Assembly: GCF_001280005.1 (NCBI RefSeq)
Contig: NZ_LGDW01000130.1
Span: 20,427 to 84,426, forward strand
Length of the DNA stretch: 64,000 nt
Reading direction: 5' to 3'
Source of the DNA: Streptomyces sp. NRRL WC-3618
GTDB lineage: Bacteria > Actinomycetota > Actinomycetes > Streptomycetales > Streptomycetaceae
In this document: in pieces, positions 51,107-62,106 of the stretch
Layout: each line of letters begins with the position of its first letter
Position numbering within the stretch: position 1 is the stretch's first letter
Made by a program: the position numbers and the translations under genes
Notes under the pieces: generated by a model
Told to the model about the DNA's origin: nothing
The model's input: only the letters and a program-made list of their open reading frames with translations
Database searches by the model: none

Positions 51107-52013
51107 CACCGCGGCCCGGTCCGCCGCCGAGGCGTCCCGGCTCCACCCGCCGCCCGGCATCCGCTTCGCCGGCATCGGCGACGAGGCCGCCCCCGACCTC
51201 GCCGCTCAGATCCGGGCCCACCGGTTACTGGGCTGGTCCGCCGTCGAGCTGCGCGACATCGACGGCACCGCCCTCGCCGACCTCGACGACGCAGCCTTCG
51301 ACCGGGTGGCCGAGACACTGCGCGAGGCACGTCTCGACGTGGTGTGCGTGGATTCCCGTATCGCCAACTGGGCGCGCCCGATCACCGGTGACTTCGAGCT
51401 GGACCGCGGCGAGCTGGAGCTTCTCGCCCCGAGGTGCGCCGCGCTCGGCACCCGCCACATCCGCGTGATGTCCTACCCGAACGACCCCGCCACCCCACTC
51501 GACGAACCGGAGTGGGCCCGGCGCTGCGTCGACCGGATGTCGCGCCTCGCCCGGCAGGCCGAGGACCACGGACTGGTCCTGCTGCACGAGAACTGCGCGG
51601 GCTGGGCCGGCGCCGACGCGGCCCGCGCGCTGCGTCTGCTGGCCGAGGTCGACAGCCCGGCGCTGCGGCTGGTGTTCGACACCGGCAACGGGGTGGCGTA
51701 CGGCTACGAGGCCTACGACCTGCTCACCGAACTCGTCCCGTGGGTGGACCACGTCCAGGTCAAGGACGCCCGCGCCGAAGGCGACGAGGCGGTCTACACC
51801 CTGCCCGGCGAGGGGAGTTGCCGGGTCGCCGACTGTCTGCGGCTGCTGCTCGACCACGGCTACACCGGCGCCTGGTCCATCGAACCGCACCGGGCGGTCC
51901 GTCCCCACGAGGGCCGGACCGACGCCGGCCGGGACGGCGTCGCCGAGTTCGTCCGCTACGGCCGCGCCCTGGAGGCCCTGGCCGCCGGGCTGACCGGGGA
52001 GGTGGCGCCATGA
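51096..52013 (+). CDS. Sugar-isomerase/epimerase-like TIM barrel, TTA codon
   Basis: This 305-residue AP-endonuclease-2 fold protein has FAGIGDEAAPDLAAQIRAHRLLGWSAVELRDIDG at the start and metal-ligand positions in LLHENCAGW (Glu), LRLVFDTGNG (Asp), HVQVKDAR (His, Lys, Asp) and WSIEPHR (Glu). The family includes inosose isomerases and dehydratases, keto-sugar 3-epimerases and 3-dehydroshikimate dehydratases of the AsbF type. The first two would suit an aminocyclitol or aminosugar route, and the last would provide protocatechuate as an aromatic prenyl acceptor. Codon 44 is TTA, implying bldA dependence. It overlaps both neighbours. Confidence 0.82.
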   Translation: MRADTAARSAAEASRLHPPPGIRFAGIGDEAAPDLAAQIRAHRLLGWSAVELRDIDGTALADLDDAAFDRVAETLREARLDVVCVDSRIANWARPITGDFELDRGELELLAPRCAALGTRHIRVMSYPNDPATPLDEPEWARRCVDRMSRLARQAEDHGLVLLHENCAGWAGADAARALRLLAEVDSPALRLVFDTGNGVAYGYEAYDLLTELVPWVDHVQVKDARAEGDEAVYTLPGEGSCRVADCLRLLLDHGYTGAWSIEPHRAVRPHEGRTDAGRDGVAEFVRYGRALEALAAGLTGEVAP

Positions 52014-53311
52014 CGGGCACCCGACTGAGCTCCGGGGAGCGGGAGTTGCTGCTGCACCTGCTCGAACTGCCCACGGCCGGCCTGCTGGAGGGCGAGGGTG
52101 AGCCCCGTCTGTGGGACGCCCAGCACGCGTACGCCGATGTCGCGCGCCGGCTGGGTTTCGGCGTGGTGCACCATGCCGCCGCCGACCCGGCCGAGCTGAC
52201 GGACGACCAGGTGCCGCTCGCCGTACGGCGGGCCGTCGCGGACGACCCCGGCTTTCTCGCCGTACAGCCCTCCCTGGTGCTGGCGCTCGGCCCGGCGCTG
52301 CCGCAGGCGGACACGGTGATGTTCAACGTGCACCTCGACACCGTCGCCGGCCTCGAACCGGCCGGGTTCGACGGGGAACGGTTCACCGGGCGCGGCGCGA
52401 TAGACGCCAAGGGCCCCGCCGTTGCGCTGCTGGCCGGGGTGCGCGCGGCGCTCGAGGCCGATCCCGGCCTGGCCGTCGGCACCCGGGTGCTCATCCAGGC
52501 CGTGTCCGGGGAGGAGGGCGGTGCCATGGGGGTGTTCGGCACCCGTCCGCTGATCCGGCGCGGCTGGTACGGCCGGCTCAACCTGTTCTGCGAGCCCACC
52601 GGGATGCGGCTGCTGCCGCGCTCCACCGCCGCGATGACCGCCTGCGTCCGGGTCGACGGCGACGACGCCATCGACGACCGCCCCGCCGCCGGGCACAACG
52701 CCACCGTCCTGCTCGGCCACCTCGCCGGTCGGCTCGCCGCCCGGCTCCCCGAGCGGGCGGGCGGCGGCCAGGTCTGCGTCGCCGGGCTGCACACCGGCCA
52801 CCTCCACAACCGGGTGTACGGCACCGGCCGGCTGCTGCTCAACTGCTCCTACCCGGACTCCGCCGCCGGCCGGGCCCTGGCCGGCCACCTCGAACGCGAG
52901 GTCGCCGAGGGGCTGCGGGAGTTCACCGAGACCTATGCCACCCACCGGGACCTGGCCCGCACCGCCGCTGACGCCGGCGTGATCACCCGCGTCGAGTGGC
53001 ACAAGCGGGGCCTGCCCGCGCTCGCGCCGGTGGCCGACCCCTGGGCCACCGACCTGCTGGAGCGCGGCGCCGGGCTGACCCGGTGGCCCGCCGACGAGCC
53101 CGCCTTCACCTGCGACGCGCTGTGGGCGGCGGGCCTGCCGGGCGCCTACACCGCCGTCCTCGGCCCCGGTGACCTCGGCCGCAACCACGCGCACGCGGCA
53201 GGGGAGTTCGCCGACCTGTCCGATCTCGAAGCCTTCGCCGGGGCGGTGAGCGGGATCCTCGTCCGCTTCGCTGCCCGGCACCGCGCCGCCACGGGAGGAA
53301 AACGACAGTGA
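52010..53311 (+). CDS. M20-family metallo-amidohydrolase
   Basis: The 433-residue protein has the dinuclear zinc site of ArgE/DapE-type enzymes: VHLDTV (His-x-Asp), GRGAIDAKGPAVALLAG (bridging Asp), SGEEGGAMG (catalytic Glu pair), and a C-terminal His in GRNHAHAAGE. These enzymes hydrolyse N-acyl amino acids or N-acetyl groups on small molecules. In this operon it may remove an N-acetyl or N-acyl group from the aminosugar-derived intermediate, freeing an amine. A GGAGGT site is present, and ATG 52010 overlaps the upstream stop (ATGA). Confidence 0.88.
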   Translation: MTGTRLSSGERELLLHLLELPTAGLLEGEGEPRLWDAQHAYADVARRLGFGVVHHAAADPAELTDDQVPLAVRRAVADDPGFLAVQPSLVLALGPALPQADTVMFNVHLDTVAGLEPAGFDGERFTGRGAIDAKGPAVALLAGVRAALEADPGLAVGTRVLIQAVSGEEGGAMGVFGTRPLIRRGWYGRLNLFCEPTGMRLLPRSTAAMTACVRVDGDDAIDDRPAAGHNATVLLGHLAGRLAARLPERAGGGQVCVAGLHTGHLHNRVYGTGRLLLNCSYPDSAAGRALAGHLEREVAEGLREFTETYATHRDLARTAADAGVITRVEWHKRGLPALAPVADPWATDLLERGAGLTRWPADEPAFTCDALWAAGLPGAYTAVLGPGDLGRNHAHAAGEFADLSDLEAFAGAVSGILVRFAARHRAATGGKRQ

Positions 53312-54438
53312 CCCAGCCGACCCACACCCCGCCGCACGACGGGGTGAGCGTCTCCCACGACGCCCTCGTGGCCTTCACCGCCGAGGTCTTCGCCGACCGC
53401 GGGGTGCCGCGGGGGCGGGCCCGCACCGCCGCGCAGGCCTTGGTGCACGGCGACCTCACCGGGCTCACCTCGCACGGCCTCGCCAACCTCACGCGGCTGT
53501 ACCTGCCCGCTCTCGACTCGGGCCGCATCGACGCCACCGCGGAACCGGAGAAGATCACCGACACCGGCGCCGCCGTCCTCCTCGACGGACGCCGCTCCCT
53601 CGGCCTGTGGGCGGCGACCGAGGCGCTGGAACTGGCCGCCGACCGCGCGCAGGAGACCGGCGTCGCGCTGGTGACCATGCGCGACGCGACCCACTTCGGC
53701 TGCGCCGGATACCACACGGCCCGGATCGCCCGGCGCGGCATGGTCGCCGTACTCGCCTCCAACTGCGGCCGTCAGCGCATCGCGCGCCCGCCGGGCGGCC
53801 GGGCCGCGATGCTCGGCACCAACCCCTTCAGCGTCGCGGCGCCCGCGGGCGAGAGGCCCCCGTACGTCCTGGACATGAGCACCACCGTGGTGCCGACCGG
53901 CAAGGTTCGGGCCGCCGCCCGTGCCGGGGAGCCGATCCCGGAAGGCTGGTTGGAGGACGCCGAGGGCCACCCGGTGACGGACCCGCTGGCCCTGGACACC
54001 GGCGAGGGCTTCCTGCGCTGGCTGGGCGGCGACCCGGCCACCGGCGCCTTCAAGGGCTACGGCCTGGGCCTCATGGTCGAGGTGCTGGCCGCGCTGGTGC
54101 CCGGCGCCGGGCTCGGCCCCGCCCCCGAGGCCCTCACCGGCGACGGACGGCCCAGCGGGCGGGACGACGACATCGGGCTCACCGCCCTCGTCCTGGCCCC
54201 CGGCGCCCTGCGTCCCGAGCGGGACTTCCGCACCGAGGCCGACGGACTCTTCGGCGCGCTCCTCGACTGCCCACCCCTCGACCCCGCCCGCCCGGTCAGC
54301 TATCCCGGCCGTCCCGAGGAACTGACCGCCACGCACCGCCGCGAACACGGCGTCCCGCTGTCGGCCGAACGCCATGCCGAACTGACCGCCCTGGCCGCCG
54401 AACGCGGCCTCACGTTCCCCGAGGTGGACGCCCGATGA
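53308..54438 (+). CDS. Ldh-family (malate/L-sulfolactate-type) NAD(P)-dependent dehydrogenase
   Basis: This 376-residue protein is of the LDH2/MDH2 fold: HGDLTGLTSHGLANLTRLYLP (substrate-binding His and Arg), the catalytic histidine in RDATHFGCAGYHTARIA, MLGTNPFSVAAPAGERPPYVLDMSTT, and FKGYGLGLMVEVLAALVPGA. The family reduces 2-keto acids or cyclic imines such as piperideine-2-carboxylate and 2,3-diketogulonate. A keto acid or imine derived from an aminosugar acid is therefore a plausible substrate. GTG 53308 overlaps the M20 stop (GTGA). Confidence 0.87.
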   Translation: MTQPTHTPPHDGVSVSHDALVAFTAEVFADRGVPRGRARTAAQALVHGDLTGLTSHGLANLTRLYLPALDSGRIDATAEPEKITDTGAAVLLDGRRSLGLWAATEALELAADRAQETGVALVTMRDATHFGCAGYHTARIARRGMVAVLASNCGRQRIARPPGGRAAMLGTNPFSVAAPAGERPPYVLDMSTTVVPTGKVRAAARAGEPIPEGWLEDAEGHPVTDPLALDTGEGFLRWLGGDPATGAFKGYGLGLMVEVLAALVPGAGLGPAPEALTGDGRPSGRDDDIGLTALVLAPGALRPERDFRTEADGLFGALLDCPPLDPARPVSYPGRPEELTATHRREHGVPLSAERHAELTALAAERGLTFPEVDAR

Positions 54439-55367
54439 CCCGGCCCACGGACCTGCCGACCCGCGTCGGCCTCATCGGCCTCGGCGTCATCTCGAAGTTC
54501 TACGTCGCCGCCTTCGACCGGCTGCCCGGCCTGGAGCTCACCGCCGTGTGCGATCTGCGGCCGGCCGCCCTGGAGCCGTTCCACGACACCGCCAAGTGCT
54601 ACACCGGCCACGCCGAACTGCTGGCCGACGCCGCCGTGGACGCGGTCGTCGTGAATGTCCCCAACGACACGCACGCCACGGTGTGCGCCGCCGCCCTCGC
54701 GGCGGGGGTCGCGGTCTGCGTCGAGAAGCCGCTCGCCACCCGGGTCGAACACGGCCACGCGCTCGCCGCACTGGCCCGGAAGAGGCACGCCACCCTCTTC
54801 ACCTCCTTCCACCGCCGCTACAACTCCGCCGTCCTGCGCCTCCTGGAGGAGGTCTCGGCGGCCGACGCCCCCGTACGTTCCCTCACCGTCCGCTACCTCG
54901 AACGCATCGAGGACCACGCGGGCGGCGACCGCTGGTACCTCGACGCCGACCGCTGCGGCGGTGGCTGCGTGGCCGACAACGGCCCCAACGCCTTCGACCT
55001 GGTACGGCTGTTCCTCGGCGACGTCGACCTGACCGCGGCGGACGTCGTCCGCGACGAGCTGGGCACCGACCGCCGGGCCACCGTCGCCCTGAGTGCCGCG
55101 CCCGGCGTCACCGCCCGGGTCGAACTCGACTGGTCCTACGACGGTGAGGTCAAGGACGTCACCGTCGAACTCGCCGACGGTACCCGGCTGTTCGCCGACA
55201 TGCTCGCCGGTCACCCGGAGTTCAAGGGCTCGCTCTGGCACGAGTACGTCGGTGTCCTCACCGACTTCGACGCCCGGCTGCGCGGCGGACACGACGCCTC
55301 CGCCGACGGACTCGCCGCCCTCGAACTCGTCGACGCCGTCTACCGCGCGGAAGGAGCCCTCCGGTGA
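54435..55367 (+). CDS. Gfo/Idh/MocA-type oxidoreductase 2
   Basis: This 310-residue enzyme has a classical Rossmann start ([31 protein letters not shown]), [24 protein letters not shown] (EKP motif), and the substrate motif [19 protein letters not shown], where the usual GxxxHxxD histidine is replaced by Asn (NAFD). The missing histidine may mean an altered substrate or a different proton relay. It differs strongly from oxidoreductase 1, so two distinct dehydrogenations are likely. It overlaps both neighbours by four bases. Confidence 0.85.
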   Translation: MTRPTDLPTRVGLIGLGVISKFYVAAFDRLPGLELTAVCDLRPAALEPFHDTAKCYTGHAELLADAAVDAVVVNVPNDTHATVCAAALAAGVAVCVEKPLATRVEHGHALAALARKRHATLFTSFHRRYNSAVLRLLEEVSAADAPVRSLTVRYLERIEDHAGGDRWYLDADRCGGGCVADNGPNAFDLVRLFLGDVDLTAADVVRDELGTDRRATVALSAAPGVTARVELDWSYDGEVKDVTVELADGTRLFADMLAGHPEFKGSLWHEYVGVLTDFDARLRGGHDASADGLAALELVDAVYRAEGALR

Positions 55368-55810
55368 ACCCACGAGAGGACGGCGCCAAACGCGCGGTGC
55401 ACGCCACGGTCGTCAAGGTGCTGACCCATCGCCGCGACGACCGGGGCATGCGGCTGGAGGAGTTCACCAGCCGCTGCGTACGTGGTGGCGAGGTGCACGA
55501 GCTGGTCACCACCGACCAGACCGGCAGCCCGCCCGGCGCCCGCATCGACCGCGTCGGCTTCCTCGGCTTCGCCGAGATCCAGGGCGCCGGGGTGATCGAC
55601 CGGGGCGACGAGGTGTGGGTCGACGGCCGCCTCGCGGGCACCGTGCTCGGCTTCGACGCCTGCCACTTCCCCAACCACTACAACGTGCTGATCGCCGCCG
55701 ACACCCTGGTGACGGGCCCCGACCTGGACCTCCGTCCGGAGACACCGGTGTCCTTCCACCAGGTCGCGGCGGACGTCCGCGCGGACCGGCCCGTGGGAAC
55801 GAGGAGCTGA
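55364..55810 (+). CDS. DUF6917-like small protein
   Basis: This 148-residue protein has mixed beta content: [91 protein letters not shown] associate it tentatively with DUF6917, a family without known activity. The [11 protein letters not shown] segment has a Cys and two His that could bind metal. The [14 protein letters not shown] stretch resembles a small barrel. Its GTG overlaps the upstream stop (GTGA), and dxs begins two bases after its TGA, so it is an integral part of the operon. Confidence 0.65.
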   Translation: MNPREDGAKRAVHATVVKVLTHRRDDRGMRLEEFTSRCVRGGEVHELVTTDQTGSPPGARIDRVGFLGFAEIQGAGVIDRGDEVWVDGRLAGTVLGFDACHFPNHYNVLIAADTLVTGPDLDLRPETPVSFHQVAADVRADRPVGTRS

Positions 55811-55812
55811 CC

Positions 55813-57740
55813 TTGGAACTGCTGGATCGCATCAAGAGCCCCGCCGACCTGCGCGACCTCGACCCCTTGGACCTCGAGCGGCTCACCGACGAGATCAGGG
55901 CGCTGCTCATCGCACGGGTGACCCACAACGGCGGTCACCTCGGCCCCAACCTGGGGGTGGTCGAGCTGACCATCGCCCTGCACCGCGTCTTCGACTCCCC
56001 GCGCGACAGCCTCGTCTGGGACACCGGCCACCAGGCGTACGTGCACAAGCTCCTCACCGGCCGTGTCGCGGACTTCGCGACGCTGCGCACCCGTGGCGGC
56101 ATGTCCGGCTACCCCTGCCGGGCCGAGTCGGAGCACGACCTGGTGGAGAACTCGCACGCCTCCACCGCCCTCTCGTACGCCGACGGGCTGGCCCACGCCC
56201 GCCAGTCGCGCGGTGACCCGGGCCATGTGGTCGCCGTGATCGGCGACGGCGCGCTCACCGGCGGCATGTCCTGGGAGGCCGTCAACAACATCGCGGCGGC
56301 GCCCGGCCGCCCGCTGATCGTCGTCATCAACGACAACGCCCGCTCCTACGCCCCGACCGTCGGCGGCCTCGCCCAGCACCTGGCGGCGCTGCGGACCTCG
56401 CGCGGGTACGAGGAGTTCCTGGAGCGCGCCAAGGACACCCTCCAGGGCGTGCCCGCCGTCGGTGACACCGTCTACCGCGCCCTGCACGGGGCGAAGAAAG
56501 GGCTCAAGGACTTCCTCGCCCCGCAGGCGCTCTACGAGGACCTCGGCCTGAAGTACCTCGGCCCCGTGGACGGCCACGACCGCGAGGCCGTCGAGGCGGT
56601 ACTGCTGCGCGCCCGTGCCTTCGGCGGCTCGGTGGTGGTGCACTGCATCACCGAGAAGGGCCGCGGCTACGCGCCCGCCGAGGAGGACACCAGGGACCGC
56701 TTCCACGCCGTACGCGCCGCCCCCTCGCCCTCCCCCGCCGCCACCCCCGGACAGCCGACGGCCGCCGCCCCGACCTGGACAGCGGCCTTCGGCGAGGAAC
56801 TCCTCCGGCAGGCCGAACGCCGCCCCGACGTCGTGGCGCTGACCGCCGCGATGCTGGAGCCCGCCGGTCTGCTGCCCCTGCAACGCGCCCTGCCCGCACG
56901 GGTGGTGGACGTCGGCATCGCCGAACAGCACGCGGTGACCTGCGCGGCCGGCATGGCCATGGGCGGTCTGCATCCGGTGGTGTGCGTCTACGCGACCTTC
57001 CTGAACCGGGCCTTCGACCAGGTCCTCATGGACGTGGCCCTGCACCGGCTGCCGGTGACGTTCGTCCTCGACCGCGCCGGCATCACCGGCGACGACGGGG
57101 CGTCCCACAACGGGATCTGGGACCTCGCCACGCTCCAGGCCGTCCCGGGCCTGCGGATCGCCGCCCCCCGCGACCGGGCCGCCCTGCGCCGCCAGCTCGA
57201 CGAGGCGCTCGGCACCGAGGACGCCCCCACCCTGCTGCGCTACCCCAAGGGTGCCCTGCCGCCCGACCTGCTCGCGCGGGAGCGGATCGCCGGACCGGAC
57301 GGGACCACGTCCGTCGACGTGCTGGCCCGCACCGGCGAGGACGTGCTGCTCGTCGCGGTGGGCGTGCTCGGCGGCCCCTGCGTGGCGGCCGCCCACCGCC
57401 TCCAGGAACAGGGCATCGGCTGCACGGTGGTCGACCCCGGCTGGGTGAAACCCGTACCGCGGGCGCTGGTGGAACTGGCCGCCGGGTTCGACGTCGTGGT
57501 CACGGCCGAGGACGGCCTGCGCACCGGCGGCGTCGGCGAGACCCTGGCGGCGGCGCTGCGCGACGCCCGCACCGTCCCCCGCGAACTGCGCACGCTCGGG
57601 GTGCCCTCCGGGTTCCTGGAGCACGCCTCGCGCGCCGAACTGCTCGCCGAATGCGGTCTGTCGAGCGACCGTATCGCGGAGCAGGTCACTCAAGCGGTGG
57701 CCGAGGCCACCGGACGGCCCCCACTGAAGGGAGCGGTGTG

Positions 57741-57741
<1 letters not shown>
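55813..57741 (+). CDS. dxs: 1-deoxy-D-xylulose-5-phosphate synthase, TTG start
   Basis: Dxs condenses pyruvate and glyceraldehyde 3-phosphate with thiamine diphosphate, the committed step of the MEP pathway. The 642-residue protein has [21 protein letters not shown], the ThDP motif [27 protein letters not shown] with the catalytic Glu, [15 protein letters not shown], and the C-terminal transketolase domain. TTG at 55813 is chosen because GAGGAG lies six bases upstream and homologues begin with the same xLLDRI segment. A short linker region ([18 protein letters not shown]) is alanine/proline rich. This is a second, cluster-located dxs that would raise precursor supply. Confidence 0.94.
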
Positions 57742-58898
<1,157 letters not shown>

Positions 58899-58968
58899 CC
58901 CCATCGGTCCCGTGACCCATCCCCATCCCTGGCAGCCGACCCCGTACAGCAGAAGGGCACCCATCCGT

Positions 58969-59904
58969 ATGAGCTCCGTCAGCTTCGACGTGACCCCTCC
59001 GCACGCCCCCGACACCACCTGGCGGCTCGAGGCGGAACTGTTCCTCCCGGCCGGTGACCCGCCCGACACGGTGCAGCTCCTGCTGCCGGGTCTCACCTAC
59101 GACCGCCGCTACTGGACCGCCCCCGGAGCCCTCGACTACACCCGGCACGCGGTCGGCGCGGGCTACGCCGTCCTTGCCCTCGACCGCCCCGGCACCGGCA
59201 CGAGCGAGCATCCGCCCGCCGAAGAGGTGACGGTGGAGAGCAACGTCGAGGCCGTGCACCAGGTGGTGACCGCCCTGCGCCAAGGCGCGCCCGGCTTCCC
59301 CCGCTTCCGCCACGTGGTCGCCGTCGGACACTCCCTCGGCTCGGGCATCGCCCTGCTCGAGGCGGCCCGCCACCACGACCTGGACGCCCTGGTCGTCACC
59401 GGCCTGCTGCACGCCCTCGGCCCGCTCTATCCGGAGGCGCTCCCAGCGCTGTACCCGGCCGCCGAGGACCCGCTGCTCGCGCCCACCGACCCGCCGGAGA
59501 ACTACCTGACCACCCGCCCCGGCCGCCGTGCCGCCCTGTACGAGCACCCGGCGGGCATGGACCCCGACCTGTCCGCCTACCACGAGGACACCAAGTCGAC
59601 CGTGACCGCAGGGGAGGGCTTCACCCTGGACACCATCTACCAGCCGGAGGTGGCCGCCGGGGTGAAGGCGCCCGTCCTGCTCGTGGTCGGCCGGGAGGAC
59701 CGGCTCTTCGGCGGCGGCGACGTCTCCACCGAGGACGCCGCGTCCGTCGTCGCGTACGAGCAGAAGTTCTACACCGGCACCACCGACCTGGAGGCGTTCG
59801 TCGTCCCCGACGCCGCCCACTCCCTCAACGTCCACCGCACCGCGCCGAGTTGGTACGCCGCCGCCCACGAGTGGCTCGCCCGCCGGGGCCCGTCCCATGA
59901 GTGA
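58969..59904 (+). CDS. Alpha/beta hydrolase
   Basis: This 311-residue protein has the nucleophile elbow VAVGHSLGSG (Ser), an oxyanion/substrate region LLLPGLTYDRRYW, the acid in VVGREDRLFGG (Asp), and the catalytic His in DAAHSLNVH. The central cap region of about 110 residues (from LLHALGPLYPEALPALY) is aromatic. It resembles esterases and epoxide-hydrolase relatives. Next to the FAD enzyme it could open an epoxide, cleave an ester, or release an intermediate. ATG 58969 has AGAAGGG upstream; a longer start at 58912 is possible. A 70-base gap separates it from ispG. Confidence 0.85.
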   Translation: MSSVSFDVTPPHAPDTTWRLEAELFLPAGDPPDTVQLLLPGLTYDRRYWTAPGALDYTRHAVGAGYAVLALDRPGTGTSEHPPAEEVTVESNVEAVHQVVTALRQGAPGFPRFRHVVAVGHSLGSGIALLEAARHHDLDALVVTGLLHALGPLYPEALPALYPAAEDPLLAPTDPPENYLTTRPGRRAALYEHPAGMDPDLSAYHEDTKSTVTAGEGFTLDTIYQPEVAAGVKAPVLLVVGREDRLFGGGDVSTEDAASVVAYEQKFYTGTTDLEAFVVPDAAHSLNVHRTAPSWYAAAHEWLARRGPSHE

Positions 59905-61369
59905 GCGGAAGGGGCGGGACATGACCGACCTCGGTGCGGGCCCGTACGCGGGCAGCCACGCCGTGGTGCTGGGCGGCAGCCTCGCCGGACTCTGCGCGGC
60001 GGCCGCGCTGGCTCCGCACGTGGACCGCGTCACGCTCGTGGAGCGCGACCGCTACCCCGAGGAACCGCGCTGGCGACGCGGTGTGCCCCAGGCCCGCCAC
60101 ACCCACAACCTGCTGGGCGCCGGCCAGCGCTCCCTCGAACTGCTCTTCCCGGGCCTGCTCGGCGAGTTACGCGGCCTGGGCATGGTCGAGGTCCGGATGC
60201 CGCAGGACATGCTGCTCCTCGTGGCGGGCGGCTGGGTGGACCGTTTCGACAGCCGGCACGTGGTCCTGTCCGGCTCGCGCAACCTGCTCGACTGGGCGGT
60301 CCGCCGCCGGCTGCGGGAACTGCCCACCGTGGAGATACGCGAGGAGACGGAGGCGGTCGGGCTCGTCGCCGGACAGGGCGACACGATCCGCGGGGTACGG
60401 CTGCGGGACCGGGACACCTCGGCGCGCACAGGCTGGGCAGTGCCGTACGAGCTGGACGCCGACCTCGTCGTGGACGCGACCGGCCGCGGCTCCCGGGCCG
60501 GCGCCTGGCTCCAGAACCTCGGCTACCGGGCCCCCGAGGAGACCGTCGTGGACGCCGACTGCGCCTACGCCACCTGCGTCTTCGAACCCCCGCCGGGGCA
60601 CACCGCCGACTGGAAGTGCGTCCTGCTCCAGTCGACACCCGAGGAACCCCGCTCCGGCATCCTCAACCCCATCGAGAACGACCGCTGGATGGTCTCCGTG
60701 GCCGGCCTCGGCGGCGAACGGCCGCCTCTCGACCACGAGGGTTTCGTGGACTTCGCCAAACGCCTGCGCAGCACCGTCCTGTACGACGCGATCCGCGACG
60801 CGAAGCCCCTGGGCGAGGTGTACGGATCGGGCCGTACGGAGAACCGCAGGCGCCACTACGAGCGGCTGACACGCTGGCCCGACCGTTTCCTCGTCCTCGG
60901 CGACGCCGTCGGCGCCTTCAACCCGGCCTACGGACAGGGAATCTCCGTCGCGGGCATGAGCGCCCTCGTTCTGCGCCGGGCCCTGGAACGGTCCGGGGCA
61001 CGTGGCACCGGCCGGATCCCGGCCGGCCTCACGGGCCCGTTGCGCAAGCGGATCGCCCGCTGTGTGGACGCCGCGTGGATGCTGTCGGGCAACGCCGACC
61101 TGACGTATCCGGGGGCCGCCGACGGCCCGCTGCCGCTCGCCGCACGGCTGGGCAAGCGCTACACGGACCGGCTGCTGAAGGTGGCGACCACCGACCGGGC
61201 CGTCGCCACGGCCCTGTTCGACATGACCCATCTGCTGGCCCCGCCCCAGGTCGTGCTCCGGCCGAGGGTGCTGGCCTCGGTGCTGCGCGGCCCGCGGAAC
61301 GCGACCTCCCCGACCACCTCGCCCCCCGGCCCCGCCGGCGGGACCCACCTCCCGGAGGAACGCCCATGA
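59897..61369 (+). CDS. FAD-dependent monooxygenase (epoxidase/geranylgeranyl-reductase-like), TTA codon
   Basis: This 490-residue flavoprotein has the dinucleotide-binding motif VVLGGSLAGLCAAAAL, WRRGVPQARHTHNLLGAGQRSLELLFPGL, and the second FAD motif FLVLGDAVGAFNPAYGQGISVAG. The group includes squalene-epoxidase-like enzymes that epoxidise terminal prenyl double bonds in actinobacterial meroterpenoids, and also prenyl reductases. Oxidation of the chain made by the upstream prenyl synthase is the likeliest job. Codon 91 is TTA. Its ATG overlaps the hydrolase stop, and its own stop overlaps the methyltransferase start. Confidence 0.85.
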   Translation: MSERKGRDMTDLGAGPYAGSHAVVLGGSLAGLCAAAALAPHVDRVTLVERDRYPEEPRWRRGVPQARHTHNLLGAGQRSLELLFPGLLGELRGLGMVEVRMPQDMLLLVAGGWVDRFDSRHVVLSGSRNLLDWAVRRRLRELPTVEIREETEAVGLVAGQGDTIRGVRLRDRDTSARTGWAVPYELDADLVVDATGRGSRAGAWLQNLGYRAPEETVVDADCAYATCVFEPPPGHTADWKCVLLQSTPEEPRSGILNPIENDRWMVSVAGLGGERPPLDHEGFVDFAKRLRSTVLYDAIRDAKPLGEVYGSGRTENRRRHYERLTRWPDRFLVLGDAVGAFNPAYGQGISVAGMSALVLRRALERSGARGTGRIPAGLTGPLRKRIARCVDAAWMLSGNADLTYPGAADGPLPLAARLGKRYTDRLLKVATTDRAVATALFDMTHLLAPPQVVLRPRVLASVLRGPRNATSPTTSPPGPAGGTHLPEERP

Positions 61370-62019
61370 CCACCGAGTCCCAGCACATGGTCGAGGTCTA
61401 CCGCAAGCGGGCCAAGCGGTACGACCTCACGTCCAACCGTCTCTACCTCATCGGCCAGCGCACGATGGCCTACAAGCACCTGGCCCTGGAGCAGCTCGCC
61501 CTGCGCCCCGGCGACACGGTCGTCGACGCCGGCTGCGGCACCGGCCACAACCTTCCGCTGCTCGCCGAGGCCGTGGGGCCGACCGGCCGGGTGATCGGGG
61601 TGGACCTCACCGACGCGATGCTGGAACAGGCGGAGGACCGGGTACGGCGGGCCGGACTCTCCCAGGTCTCCCTCGTCCAGGCGGACCTGACGACGTACCA
61701 GTACCCCGAGGACGTGCGCGGGATCATCGCCTGCTTCTCCCTCACCCTCATCAGCGAGTACGCCAAGGTCGTCGAGCGCGGCTACGAGGCGCTGAGCCCC
61801 GGCGGACGCTGGGTGGTGCTGGACTACCGGCTGCCGCGCTGGTGGCCGGACCGGCTGATCCCGGCGCTGGGCCCGATGATCGCCCCGTTCGGCGGCGACA
61901 CCAGCATGGTCCAGCGTCACCCGTGGGAACCGGTCCAGGAGGGCGCCGCCCGCCACCGCACGCTGACCCGGTACGGGGGCTGGGTGTACGTCACGGCGGG
62001 TGAGGCACCGGAACGGTAG
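61366..62019 (+). CDS. Class I SAM methyltransferase (UbiE/COQ5-like), last gene of the operon
   Basis: This 217-residue protein has VVDAGCGTGHNLPLLAEAVG (motif I), VIGVDLTDAMLEQAEDRV, LVQADLTTYQYPEDVRGIIACFSLTLIS, and LSPGGRWVVLDYRLP. It resembles UbiE/BtaB-like enzymes that methylate prenylated quinols or amines on lipids. Being on the same operon as UbiA-type chemistry makes a prenylated acceptor likely. The ATG overlaps the FAD gene stop (ATGA). The operon ends here, and the next gene has a separate leader. Confidence 0.85.
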   Translation: MTTESQHMVEVYRKRAKRYDLTSNRLYLIGQRTMAYKHLALEQLALRPGDTVVDAGCGTGHNLPLLAEAVGPTGRVIGVDLTDAMLEQAEDRVRRAGLSQVSLVQADLTTYQYPEDVRGIIACFSLTLISEYAKVVERGYEALSPGGRWVVLDYRLPRWWPDRLIPALGPMIAPFGGDTSMVQRHPWEPVQEGAARHRTLTRYGGWVYVTAGEAPER

Positions 62020-62106
62020 CCGCTGTTGCTGGTGAACCTGAACGGCACGCGGGCGCTGCTCGTATCTCCGCACGGATCGAAAAACGCCTGCGGAAGGAAC
62101 GTCAGC

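Noticed and set aside
55364..55810. A 6-pyruvoyl-tetrahydropterin-synthase-like or QueD-like enzyme.
   Set aside because: The Cys and His residues in [11 protein letters not shown] looked suggestive, but the spacing of zinc ligands and the surrounding motifs do not match that family.
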